NCBI GenBank assembly: GCA_031292035.1
Contig: JARLHX010000044.1
Span: 1-64,000 of the forward strand
Source of the DNA: Negativicutes bacterium
Lineage (GTDB): Bacteria > Bacillota_C > Negativicutes > Sporomusales_B > JARLHX01
Length of the DNA stretch: 64,000 nucleotides
Reading direction: 5' to 3'
Below, piece by piece: positions 24,996 to 32,394 of this stretch. The stretch's first letter is position 1; every line of letters starts with the position of its first letter. The notes under the pieces are model-generated. The model was not told the DNA's origin, made no database searches, and was given only the letters and a program-made list of their open reading frames with translations. The position numbers and the translations under genes were made by a program.

Positions 24996-26192
24996 TTAAG
25001 CGGCGGGGATAGTATCCCGCCGGAATAATTTGCCTGGCAGGAAGTGGATCAGGCCCCAGGACATTACCGGCAGCAGGGCGATGACCGAAAAGACGCTGGG
25101 GACCCCGAAGCTGTCGGCGACAAAGCCGAGCAGGGTGGCGCCGACGCCGCCCATGCCGATGCTGAACCCGATGGTCAGGCTGGCGGCTGATGCTTCATAA
25201 CCGGGCATCATCTCCTGGGCAAGTACCACGGTGGCGGCGAAGGAGGCGATCAGGGTCATGCCGGTTACCGCCATCAGTGCAAGGGTCCATAGGCCGGATG
25301 TATAGGGGAGCAGCCAGAGCAGGGGGAAGGTGAGGACCATGGAGCCCAGCAGGACCGTTTTGCGGCCCAGGCGGTCGCTGAGGGTTCCGCCGATGAAGGT
25401 TCCCACTGCGCCGCTCAGCAAGAAAACGGAGAGCAGATAGCCGGCATAAAGATGGCTGCCGCCGAGATAATCGGCGTAATATAGCGGGATATAGGTGGTT
25501 AACCCGGCCTGAATGCTGGAGCGGATAAAGATAAACACCAGCAGGATGATGATCATTGCATAGGGCAGCGACTGACTGGCGGCAGCTTTGGTCCCGGCGC
25601 TGGCCCTGGCGGGCGGCGGAGGCGAGATCTGAGACAGGTTGAGCCACAGCAGGCCGGCAAGCAGCGCCGCCGGGAGGCAAAAATAGACGGTGTTGCTGAT
25701 AAGTCCCGGCAGAGTCAGCAGGATGGTCATGAAGATCGATCCGAAGGCGTTGCCCAGGTTGCCGCCTACGGAAAATACAGCCATGCTTTGGCCGCGCAGG
25801 TGAGGGGGGCTGACCGCGTGCGCTCCTTTGGACCCTTGTGGGTGAAAGGCGGCAATTCCAAGACCGGTGAAGATGACGATGAGCAGTAGGATCTCATAGG
25901 AAGAAGCCAGGCCGGTGATTGCCATGCCGAGGCCCGAGACAAGGAGTCCGGCGGGAACCAGCCAAGGCAGGGACAAGCGGTCGGTCAGATAGCCAAAGAC
26001 CGGTTGGATGACAGATGACGTAAAATTTTGGGCCAGAACGATAATACCGATTTGCGCATAGGTTAGACCGAAGGAGGTTTTGAAGAGGGGTAGGAGGATT
26101 GGCAAAGCCCCCTGGCTCAAATCGGTGAACATATGGCTGAGCGCGAGCAGCGCCAACGGTTTGCTGATACAGGATTGTTTTTGTTCGGACAT
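24996..26192 (-). CDS. MFS transporter, fosmidomycin-resistance (Fsr)-like
   Basis: A 398-residue major facilitator with about 12 membrane segments. The cytoplasmic loop motif between helices 2 and 3 reads GYLTDRLSL, and its second-half equivalent reads GTLSDRLGRKT. The N-terminal ALSHMFTDLSQGALPILLP and GIAAFHPQGS (about 120) are typical of the Fsr group of drug exporters. ATG 26192 follows GAAAGGGGAA. The substrate is inferred only at family level. Confidence 0.87.
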   Translation of the reverse strand: MSEQKQSCISKPLALLALSHMFTDLSQGALPILLPLFKTSFGLTYAQIGIIVLAQNFTSSVIQPVFGYLTDRLSLPWLVPAGLLVSGLGMAITGLASSYEILLLIVIFTGLGIAAFHPQGSKGAHAVSPPHLRGQSMAVFSVGGNLGNAFGSIFMTILLTLPGLISNTVYFCLPAALLAGLLWLNLSQISPPPPARASAGTKAAASQSLPYAMIIILLVFIFIRSSIQAGLTTYIPLYYADYLGGSHLYAGYLLSVFLLSGAVGTFIGGTLSDRLGRKTVLLGSMVLTFPLLWLLPYTSGLWTLALMAVTGMTLIASFAATVVLAQEMMPGYEASAASLTIGFSIGMGGVGATLLGFVADSFGVPSVFSVIALLPVMSWGLIHFLPGKLFRRDTIPAA

Positions 26193-26321
26193 CAATATTC
26201 CCCTTTCGCTGAAACATATTTTTACTATACTACAGGAAATTAACATTGTCAGCCAAAAAGAAGATGTTTACAATCATGTTAAGAAAAGTCGGAATTATGG
26301 TAAAAAAGTTTCAAAAAGTTA

Positions 26322-26350
26322 TTGCAATTGTCTGCTAATTCTGATAAAAT
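26322..26350 (+). promoter_or_regulatory. Promoter of a 31-residue membrane peptide (TTGCAA-17-TAAAAT)
   Basis: Hexamers at 26322-26327 and 26345-26350 with a 17-bp spacer, 31 bp before the small gene. Confidence 0.7.
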
Positions 26351-26381
26351 CAAAAACACCAAGGGAAAAGGTGGTTTTGTT

Positions 26382-26477
26382 ATGAATGTCGGTTGGCAAG
26401 ATGTTGGGAAACTGTTGATGCAGAGTGTTGGCACGGCCTTGGTGCTGACCCTGGCTTTATTGATGGTCATCCGCTAA
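26382..26477 (+). CDS. Small single-pass membrane peptide, 31 residues
   Basis: An ATG follows AAAGGTGG at a fitting distance and encodes 31 residues. A polar head (MNVGWQDVGKLL) is followed by a hydrophobic helix (SVGTALVLTLALLMVIR) ending in a positive residue. It has its own near-consensus promoter and a hairpin downstream, so it looks like a real gene rather than noise. No family recognised; function unknown. Confidence 0.65.
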   Translation: MNVGWQDVGKLLMQSVGTALVLTLALLMVIR

Positions 26478-26494
26478 ATATGTTTCGCAACTTG

Positions 26495-26514
26495 AGCCAC
26501 GCATCTGCGTGGCT
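26495..26514 (+). terminator. Hairpin after the small membrane peptide
   Basis: AGCCACGC pairs with GCGTGGCT around ATCT. The tail is only weakly T-rich. Confidence 0.5.
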
Positions 26515-26590
26515 TAAATATTGCTCTTCCTCCGGCGGTGGTGCTATAATCGAAGAGAAGTAACTTGCAAGCGCCCGGGAGGAAAGCCTG

Positions 26591-26977
26591 ATGATGACGA
26601 TGTTGGGATTGGCGATCGCTGCTCTTGCCGCCTATTGGGTCTTTACTGATGCCAGGGGGCGGGGACATGAATTCACTACTGCGATTCTGTGGTCGCTGGG
26701 GACCCTGGCCATGCTGATTATTTTTTTGCCGCTGTACCTGATAGTTGGTCGACGGCTGCAACCGTCTCGCCGTTCTGAAAAATCCATCGACATCGAGGCG
26801 GTGCCGGTGGAAGAACTTGTCTATTGCCCGATGTGTGGCAGTAAGGTCAAGGAAGATTTCAAGACCTGTCCCTATTGCAGTCATTCCCTGCGACTCAATT
26901 GCGAAAAGTGCGGCCGCGAACTGGACCGGCGATGGCGTACTTGCCCCTACTGCGAAGCCCCTGTCGGGGGCAAGTAA
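26591..26977 (+). CDS. Zinc-ribbon membrane protein
   Basis: A 128-residue protein with two N-terminal hydrophobic helices (residues 4-18 and about 32-52). A double zinc ribbon follows: CPMCGSK/CPYCSHS and CEKCGRE/CPYCEAP. Such proteins are common in Firmicutes and of unknown function. GGAGGA lies seven bases before the ATG. Confidence 0.85.
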   Translation: MMTMLGLAIAALAAYWVFTDARGRGHEFTTAILWSLGTLAMLIIFLPLYLIVGRRLQPSRRSEKSIDIEAVPVEELVYCPMCGSKVKEDFKTCPYCSHSLRLNCEKCGRELDRRWRTCPYCEAPVGGK

Positions 26978-27009
26978 AAACTTTACAAACAAAAGTTGCG
27001 ATTCTTTAT

Positions 27010-27038
27010 TAGACATGCTTGTGCTGGTGTGTTATAAT
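27010..27038 (+). promoter_or_regulatory. Promoter of tRNA-Arg (TAGACA-17-TATAAT)
   Basis: Hexamers at 27010-27015 and 27033-27038, 21 bp before the tRNA. Confidence 0.75.
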
Positions 27039-27059
27039 ACTATCTGTGTCTAATATAAC

Positions 27060-27134
27060 GCGCCCGTAGCTCAGGGGATAGAGCGCCAGCCTCCGGAGCT
27101 GGAAGCGCAGGTTCGATTCCTGCCGGGCGCACCA
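27060..27134 (+). tRNA. tRNA-Arg (CCG)
   Basis: The acceptor GCGCCCG pairs with CGGGCGC, the anticodon loop is CTCCGGA, the T-arm is CAGGTTCGATTCCTG, and CCA is encoded. Confidence 0.97.
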
Positions 27135-27145
27135 TTAAAGGGATT

Positions 27146-27178
27146 AAGCCTTCTAGCGATTTTGCTAGAAGGCTTTTC
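27146..27178 (+). terminator. Intrinsic terminator after tRNA-Arg
   Basis: AAGCCTTCTAGC pairs with GCTAGAAGGCTT, followed by TTCTG. Confidence 0.85.
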
Positions 27179-27372
27179 TGATGAGAAACTGCTTATCCAC
27201 TGCTTACTTTTAAAATAATGATGGGTAATATAAAAAAATAAGTGCAAATTATAAAAAATATGATATACTAAATTGTGTTTGGAATAAACCTATCATGACC
27301 ATGAAGCCTTGTAAAATATGACTTCATGAGAGACTCGGTTCAGAGGAGAATCGGCGGTAATACAGCATGTAT

Positions 27373-27419
27373 CGGCCTCCGGAGCCGGGTGCGCAGGTGC
27401 GATTCCTGCCGGGCGCACC
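27373..27419 (+). pseudogene. Duplicated 3' half of tRNA-Arg(CCG), possible att scar
   Basis: This segment repeats the tRNA-Arg sequence from the anticodon loop (GCCTCCGGAGC) through the T-arm to GGGCGCACCA with about five differences. One change is in the T-loop (GGTGCGATT instead of GGTTCGATT). The 5' half is not recognisable as a tRNA. It lies about 290 bp after the intact gene, the arrangement left when an integrase uses a tRNA 3' end as attachment site. Region 27179-27372 is A/T-rich and shows no gene. Confidence 0.75.
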
Positions 27420-27591
27420 ATGAATTTCCGCTTCCATGCACGCCCGGGGCGTGCTTTTTGCTTTTTATTAGGAGAAATACGGCAGGTTACGCTTGGCACG
27501 AGAGCCTGCAGGGAATGCTGTAGTGAAACCTGTGATGGCTGGGGCCGCCACGGCGGCGCCGAATACATACGATATACGGAAGGTGATGGGA

Positions 27592-28017
27592 ATGATTATC
27601 GCTGTTGTCGACGGGATGGGCGGCGGTCTGGGAGTGCAACTGGTTGCCAGTCTGACGGCGCAACTTGGTGCCAAGGCCGAGGTGATTGCCCTCGGAACCA
27701 ATGCGTTGGCGACCAACAATATGGTACGGGCCGGGGCGGCCCGCGGGGCAACAGGAGAGAACGCGGTCTTGGTGTCGCTGCGCAAGGTAGACGTGGTTGT
27801 AGGCCCCATCGGTATCGTGATTCCCAACGCCATGATGGGCGAAATTACGCCGAAGATCGCCGAAGTAGTGGCCAGTTCAGACGCCCGCAAGGTGCTTTTG
27901 CCTGTCAGCCAGAGTCATTTTGAAATCGTGGGACTGGAAAGCCGGCCACTGGGAATGGTGATCAAGGAAGCGGTATCAAGAATTGTCGATATCGTCCGGG
28001 AGAAAGCAGGAAAATAG
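27592..28017 (+). CDS. DUF3842 family protein
   Basis: A 141-residue protein beginning with the family-typical MIIAVVDGMGGGLG, which resembles a Rossmann-type nucleotide loop, followed by an alpha/beta fold. Function unknown. ATG 27592 fits AAGGTGA at 27580; ATG 27586 overlaps that site, and the frame continues further upstream without a ribosome site. The thioesterase gene begins 2 bp after the stop. Region 27420-27591 shows no other gene. Confidence 0.85.
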   Translation: MIIAVVDGMGGGLGVQLVASLTAQLGAKAEVIALGTNALATNNMVRAGAARGATGENAVLVSLRKVDVVVGPIGIVIPNAMMGEITPKIAEVVASSDARKVLLPVSQSHFEIVGLESRPLGMVIKEAVSRIVDIVREKAGK

Positions 28018-28018
28018 C

Positions 28019-28438
28019 ATGGTGACGGTAAAAGATAAGGTGCGGTTTGTGGAAACCGATATGATGGGTGTGGTGCACCATTCGAATTTTTTCCGCTGGT
28101 TCGAGATGGGCCGGGTAGAGTATTTGCGGCAAGCCGGCGTCTTTTTGCTGGATCTTATGGCGGCAGGCATCCTCTTTCCCATCAGCGATGTCAGTTGCCA
28201 CTATCGCGCTTCAGCCAGGTTTGACGATACCATTGCTATCGAGACCACTATGCTGGAACTGAGCAAGGTCAAGATGGTATTTGGCTATCAGGTGCGCAGA
28301 GAATCTGACGGTTTGCTGCTGGCTACCGGCAACACGAAAAATGCTTTTACCGATACTGATGGCAAAGTGATTCGCTTGCCTGCCCTGTATTTCGATAGTC
28401 TGCAGGCATTGTTTTTACAAGAGAAAACCGACGGCTGA
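28019..28438 (+). CDS. Acyl-CoA thioesterase (4HBT/YbgC family)
   Basis: A 139-residue hot-dog-fold thioesterase. The family signature is clear: RFVETDMMGVVHHSNFFRWFE (about residues 9-29, longer than shown motifs of YbgC), with Asp and His at the usual catalytic sites. It hydrolyses short acyl-CoA or aryl-CoA thioesters; the substrate cannot be told. CAGGAAA lies upstream, and it is translationally close to the DUF3842 gene. Confidence 0.9.
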   Translation: MVTVKDKVRFVETDMMGVVHHSNFFRWFEMGRVEYLRQAGVFLLDLMAAGILFPISDVSCHYRASARFDDTIAIETTMLELSKVKMVFGYQVRRESDGLLLATGNTKNAFTDTDGKVIRLPALYFDSLQALFLQEKTDG

Positions 28439-28503
28439 TCCTTTTGGGTGCGATCGCATAGAAAGTCTGGCGTCAACAAACACTATCCCGTGGGGGTGGT
28501 GGC

Positions 28504-29316
28504 TTGGACAACGATGCGGCGATCGGGGTTTTTGACTCAGGAATCGGCGGTTTGACTGTGGTTCGTGAACTGATTAGGCTGATGCCTGAGGAAAAAATTA
28601 TTTACTTTGGTGATACCGCCCGCGCGCCATATGGCTCGCGGCCTCCGGCCCAGATTCTGGACTTTATGCACCAGATCTTGCGCTTTTTTTTGGCCCGCAG
28701 GGTCAAAATGGCGGTATATGCCTGCAATACAATGACTGCGCTTGGTCTTGATCAGGCCAGACATTATTATCCCTTTCCCCTGGTGGGGATGAATACCGGC
28801 GTACGGCCGGCGCTACGGGCGACAGTCAACAAAAATATCGGAGTGATCGCCACACAGGCGACGGTTGCGAGCGGCAAACACGGCAAAACTATCAAGACAG
28901 TCGATCCTGGTGCCATTATTTATCCCCAGGCCTGCCCCAAATTTGTCCCGCTGATCGAGCAGGGCAATCTGGAGGGGCCGCGGCTTGAGGATGCGATCAG
29001 GGAATATCTGACGCCGTTGAAAGAGGCGAATGTCGATACCTTGATTTTGGGCTGTACCCACTATCCGCTCATCAGCCAGGCTGTCGGCCGGTTCATGGGG
29101 CCTGGCGTCACATTAATTGATCCGGCGAGCGAGACGGCACAGGACGCCCGCGCTATCCTGGCAAAACACACGGGTTTTGCCAAAGCAGGCATAGGTGGTG
29201 TCCGGCTCTGCTTTTCTGCTGATCTGACCAGAGCCCGGCGGTTTGCTGACGTGATTCTCGGCGAGGTGGCAGTTGATTTCGAACAGGTGGTTTTGCAGGA
29301 TTACGCTGTTTCGTGA
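28504..29316 (+). CDS. murI: Glutamate racemase
   Basis: A 270-residue enzyme converting L- to D-glutamate for peptidoglycan. Both catalytic cysteines are present in AVYACNTMTA (about residue 75) and LILGCTHYPL (about 187). The N-terminal IGVFDSGIGGLTV is diagnostic. TTG start after GGGGGTGGTGG. In Bacillus subtilis the equivalent gene racE lies near rph-ysnA-ysnB; here the rph group follows 6 kb later. Confidence 0.95.
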   Translation: MDNDAAIGVFDSGIGGLTVVRELIRLMPEEKIIYFGDTARAPYGSRPPAQILDFMHQILRFFLARRVKMAVYACNTMTALGLDQARHYYPFPLVGMNTGVRPALRATVNKNIGVIATQATVASGKHGKTIKTVDPGAIIYPQACPKFVPLIEQGNLEGPRLEDAIREYLTPLKEANVDTLILGCTHYPLISQAVGRFMGPGVTLIDPASETAQDARAILAKHTGFAKAGIGGVRLCFSADLTRARRFADVILGEVAVDFEQVVLQDYAVS

Positions 29317-29349
29317 CGTATATCCTGTGTAAGAGATGGAGGGGTTGGC

Positions 29350-29886
29350 ATGGAGGTTTTATCTTTTATTTTTCTTTTTGCCGCCATGGTGGCGGTGGCC
29401 TTGTGGCTCTATATCGTCCGGCAGGGAGATGCCGAGCTTGAATTTTTAATGGACCAGCGGACCGATTTCAAGCTGGAGGAGCAGACTGGCCAGACGGCGG
29501 CTTTTTCCTGCAATATCCCGTTTGTCAATAAAGGTAGCCAGGATGGCACCATGATGGATTGTTACCCCCGGCATTTATTGCCTGAGGAACAGTTTGACGC
29601 CGTGGAGCTTGTTTCCCGTATTGAACTGGAGACCCGACTCCGCAAGGATGGCTATTTTGAAGCCCTTATTGTTCCCAAGACCACCGGCAACGCGGTAATC
29701 CTCACTCTTTCCTTTCAGGCCAAAAGCGGCGACATAACCGAAGCGATGGCCGACATGGTGGATATGGCAGTGGATATTGTCTTCCAGGTGGTGGGCCGCA
29801 GCGACTGGTACATAACCAAACAGCGACTGATTGTGCCGGCGGACGAGCTTGCTCGCGCTTTAACCGCTGGATACAGCGAAGCGTAG
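29350..29886 (+). CDS. Hypothetical membrane-anchored protein
   Basis: A 178-residue protein not recognised. One N-terminal membrane helix (residues 3-23) is followed by a soluble domain with beta-rich segments (FSCNIPFVNKGSQDGTMMDC near 52) of unknown fold. GGAGGGG precedes the ATG, and the CofE-like gene begins 12 bp after it, so it belongs to the block between murI and rph. Confidence 0.75.
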   Translation: MEVLSFIFLFAAMVAVALWLYIVRQGDAELEFLMDQRTDFKLEEQTGQTAAFSCNIPFVNKGSQDGTMMDCYPRHLLPEEQFDAVELVSRIELETRLRKDGYFEALIVPKTTGNAVILTLSFQAKSGDITEAMADMVDMAVDIVFQVVGRSDWYITKQRLIVPADELARALTAGYSEA

Positions 29887-29898
29887 GGGGGAAGAAAA

Positions 29899-30561
29899 AT
29901 GGCAGAATTGGAGCTTATTCCGGTAAGAACGCGGATTCTTACCCCGAAAGATAATATAGTTGACGCAATCGAAGAGTTCGCCCAGGGCCAGGTTGGCCCA
30001 GGCGACGTAGTGTCGGTGGCCGAAAGTGTGGTGGCAATCACCCAGGGCCGCCTTATCAGGCCCGAGGAACTCAATCTTTGTTTTCTGGCCCGGTTGCTCT
30101 GCCGCTTTGTGCCACAGAAGGGCAGTCTTTCGAGCGCTTACGGGATGCAGGCCGCAATGGATGCCGAGGGCAAATGGCGGGTCACCTGGGCCATGCTGCT
30201 GGGGATGGCAGCCAAACTCGTCGGCCGCAGCGGTGTATTCTATGAACTAGCTGGTGAGCAGGCGGCGCTGATCGATGATGTCACCGGCACCATGCCGCCG
30301 TTTGATAAGCATCTCGTTTACGGGCCGCACGATCCGGATGGAGTAGCCGAAGCCATCAAAGCCCGGCTGGGCTGCCACGGGGCGGCGGTGGCTGACGTCA
30401 ATGACCTGAAACGGGCAGCCGTTCTCGGCGTGACAACCGGACTTGATCCCAAAGAACTGGCGCAAATCCTGATTGACAATCCTTTCGGCAACGCCAGCCA
30501 GCGGACGCCGATCGTCATCATTAAAAATTACGCAGAAGTGGCGGCAAAAGCGACAGCTTAA
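29899..30561 (+). CDS. Coenzyme F420-0:L-glutamate ligase-like (CofE family) protein
   Basis: A 220-residue protein resembling the CofE fold (ITPVRTRILTPKDNI-type start; GDVVSVAESVVAITQGR near 35; FGNASQRTPI near 194). CofE adds glutamates to the F420 precursor. Many bacteria without F420 have similar proteins of unknown substrate, and no other F420 genes are visible here, so a different amide-ligase role is likely. It precedes the dehydratase-like genes. Confidence 0.8.
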   Translation: MAELELIPVRTRILTPKDNIVDAIEEFAQGQVGPGDVVSVAESVVAITQGRLIRPEELNLCFLARLLCRFVPQKGSLSSAYGMQAAMDAEGKWRVTWAMLLGMAAKLVGRSGVFYELAGEQAALIDDVTGTMPPFDKHLVYGPHDPDGVAEAIKARLGCHGAAVADVNDLKRAAVLGVTTGLDPKELAQILIDNPFGNASQRTPIVIIKNYAEVAAKATA

Positions 30562-30623
30562 AGGCAGCAAGAGGGTAGACTACAAACAGACTATCCTCTT
30601 TGTGCTATCTTGGGAGGTGCCAA

Positions 30624-31601
30624 GTGGCCCGTATCGGCATTACTACCACCGTGCCGGTGGAGATTATTTTGGCTGCCGGACATACGCCGGTGGATCTCAA
30701 CAATATATTTATCAGCAATCCCGAAGCTGCCCACCTGACCGAGGCGGCGGAAGAGGCCGGTTACCCCCGCAACATCTGCGGCTGGATCAAAGGTCTTTAC
30801 TCGGTGGTGGTGAACAGTGGCGATATCGATACCGTTATCGCGGTGACCCAGGGGGATTGTAGCAACACCCAAGCGCTGATGGAGACCTATCAGATGGCGG
30901 GGATCGCCACCATTCCCTTTGCTTTTCCCTATGACCGGGATTATGATCTCTTAAGGCTGCAGATGGATAAATTGATCAAGGCCCTGGGAACTGACTGGGA
31001 GGCGGTAATGGCCGTAAAGAAGAGGCTGGATGCCGTCCGGGGGCAGGTGGCCGAGATCGACCGCCTGACCTGGCAGGAGAATACCGTCAGCGGCTGGCAC
31101 AATCATCTTTTTCAGGTGAGCTGCAGCGATTTTAACGGCGATGTCGCCGTTTTTGCCCAGGAGACAGCCGCCTTTATCGAGCAGGCAAAGAATGCCGCCG
31201 AGAATCGTGAAGACCTTCGTCTGGGTTTTATCGGCGTGCCGCCGATTTTGACCGATATTTACGACTATCTGGAACAGATGGGGGCACGGGTGGTTTTCAA
31301 CGAAGTGCAGCGCCAGTTTGCCATGCCGTTTGCCACCGATGACATTGTTGAGCAATATCGTCAGTATACATACCCTTATGGGGTTTTCGGCCGGATCACC
31401 GACATCCAGGCCGAGATCGAACGCCGCAACCTGGACGGGGTCATCCATTATGTGCAAAGCTTTTGTTTTCGCCAGATCGAGGATATGATTTTTCGTCAAA
31501 AACTCGAGGTGCCCATTTTGACGGTGGAAGGCGACAAGCCGGGCCGGTTGGATGCCCGTACCAAACTCAGGATTGAAAGCTTTCTGGAAATGATTCGATG
31601 A
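30624..31601 (+). CDS. 2-hydroxyacyl-CoA dehydratase subunit-like protein (HgdB/FldB family)
   Basis: A 325-residue protein of the HgdB/DUF3528-like superfamily that holds a 4Fe-4S cluster in radical 2-hydroxyacyl-CoA dehydratases and benzoyl-CoA reductases. Three well-spaced cysteines fit cluster ligands: NICGWIKG (about 52), QGDCSNTQ (about 82) and QSFCFRQIE (about 285). Only one such subunit is present, whereas true dehydratases have two. GTG start five bases after GGGAGGT. The next gene encodes the matching activator. Together they may form a simplified double-cubane-type reductase system; substrate unknown. Confidence 0.85.
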   Translation: MARIGITTTVPVEIILAAGHTPVDLNNIFISNPEAAHLTEAAEEAGYPRNICGWIKGLYSVVVNSGDIDTVIAVTQGDCSNTQALMETYQMAGIATIPFAFPYDRDYDLLRLQMDKLIKALGTDWEAVMAVKKRLDAVRGQVAEIDRLTWQENTVSGWHNHLFQVSCSDFNGDVAVFAQETAAFIEQAKNAAENREDLRLGFIGVPPILTDIYDYLEQMGARVVFNEVQRQFAMPFATDDIVEQYRQYTYPYGVFGRITDIQAEIERRNLDGVIHYVQSFCFRQIEDMIFRQKLEVPILTVEGDKPGRLDARTKLRIESFLEMIR

Positions 31602-31611
31602 GGTGGATAGC

Positions 31612-32394
31612 ATGTTATGCGGCATCGATATGGGCAGCCGTAGCGTAAAAATCGTGGTGATGGCCGATGGCTGCATTCGCCAGACAAAAATACTGGAAAC
31701 GGTGACCTTTTACCGGGAATACGGCCAGCGGAGCGAAGGGCGGCTGGTGGTCGACTTTGCAGCCCTCGGGCTGGGCGCTATTTCAACGGTAGTAGCCACC
31801 GGCTATGGCCGCAATACACTGGACATCGCCGACGCCGTAGTGATTCCCGAGCTCAAAGCTCACATGCTGGGCGCCATTTGGCAGGTGGGGATCAAGGACT
31901 TTACCCTGCTCGACCTGGGCGGCCAGGACAGCAAGGTGATCAAGGTGCGGGGCGGCAGGATGGTCGGCTTTGAAACCAACGACAAGTGTGCCGCCAGTAC
32001 CGGGCGGTACCTGGAAAATATGGCGACAGTGCTGGGCATCGGCTTGGATGAACTGAGCCTGTATAGCGAAAATCCGGTGGATCTTGACGCTACCTGCGCC
32101 ATTTTTGGCGAGTCCGAACTCATTGGGCGGATTGTTGAGGGAAATACCGTCCCCGAGTTGGCGGCCGGGGTGAATTATACTATTTTCAAACGTATCAAAC
32201 CGATGCTCGCCGCCCTGACCAGCGAGACCCTGGTTTTTACCGGTGGGGTGGCGATTGGCGGTGCGCTCAAAGCGATTATCGAACAGGAACTGGGCCTCAG
32301 GGTGGTGGTGCCGGAGCTTCCCCAGCTCAACGGTGCCATCGGCTGCGCCGTATATGCCCGGGAAGTGGGGGATCAACGTGCTGCTAGGAATTGA
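31612..32394 (+). CDS. BadF/HgdC-type ATPase, dehydratase activator
   Basis: A 260-residue ASKHA-fold ATPase, the archerase that drives electrons into HgdB-type proteins at the cost of ATP. The phosphate loop is GIDMGSRSVK (4-13). LLDLGGQDSKVIK, the cluster-ligand regions DKCAASTGRYLE and ATCAIFGESE (one Cys each, bridging a 4Fe-4S across a homodimer), and VFTGGVA are all intact. GAGGTGG precedes the ATG at 31612. It overlaps the next gene by 17 bases. Confidence 0.92.
   Translation: MLCGIDMGSRSVKIVVMADGCIRQTKILETVTFYREYGQRSEGRLVVDFAALGLGAISTVVATGYGRNTLDIADAVVIPELKAHMLGAIWQVGIKDFTLLDLGGQDSKVIKVRGGRMVGFETNDKCAASTGRYLENMATVLGIGLDELSLYSENPVDLDATCAIFGESELIGRIVEGNTVPELAAGVNYTIFKRIKPMLAALTSETLVFTGGVAIGGALKAIIEQELGLRVVVPELPQLNGAIGCAVYAREVGDQRAARN

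Noticed and set aside
27293..27568. A 91-codon minus-strand frame around the duplicated tRNA half
   Set aside because: It is partly antisense to the tRNA-like segment and has no domain or ribosome site.
29899..30561. Evidence for coenzyme F420 biosynthesis
   Set aside because: Only a CofE-like protein is present; no CofC, CofD, CofG/H or F420-dependent enzyme is visible in the window.
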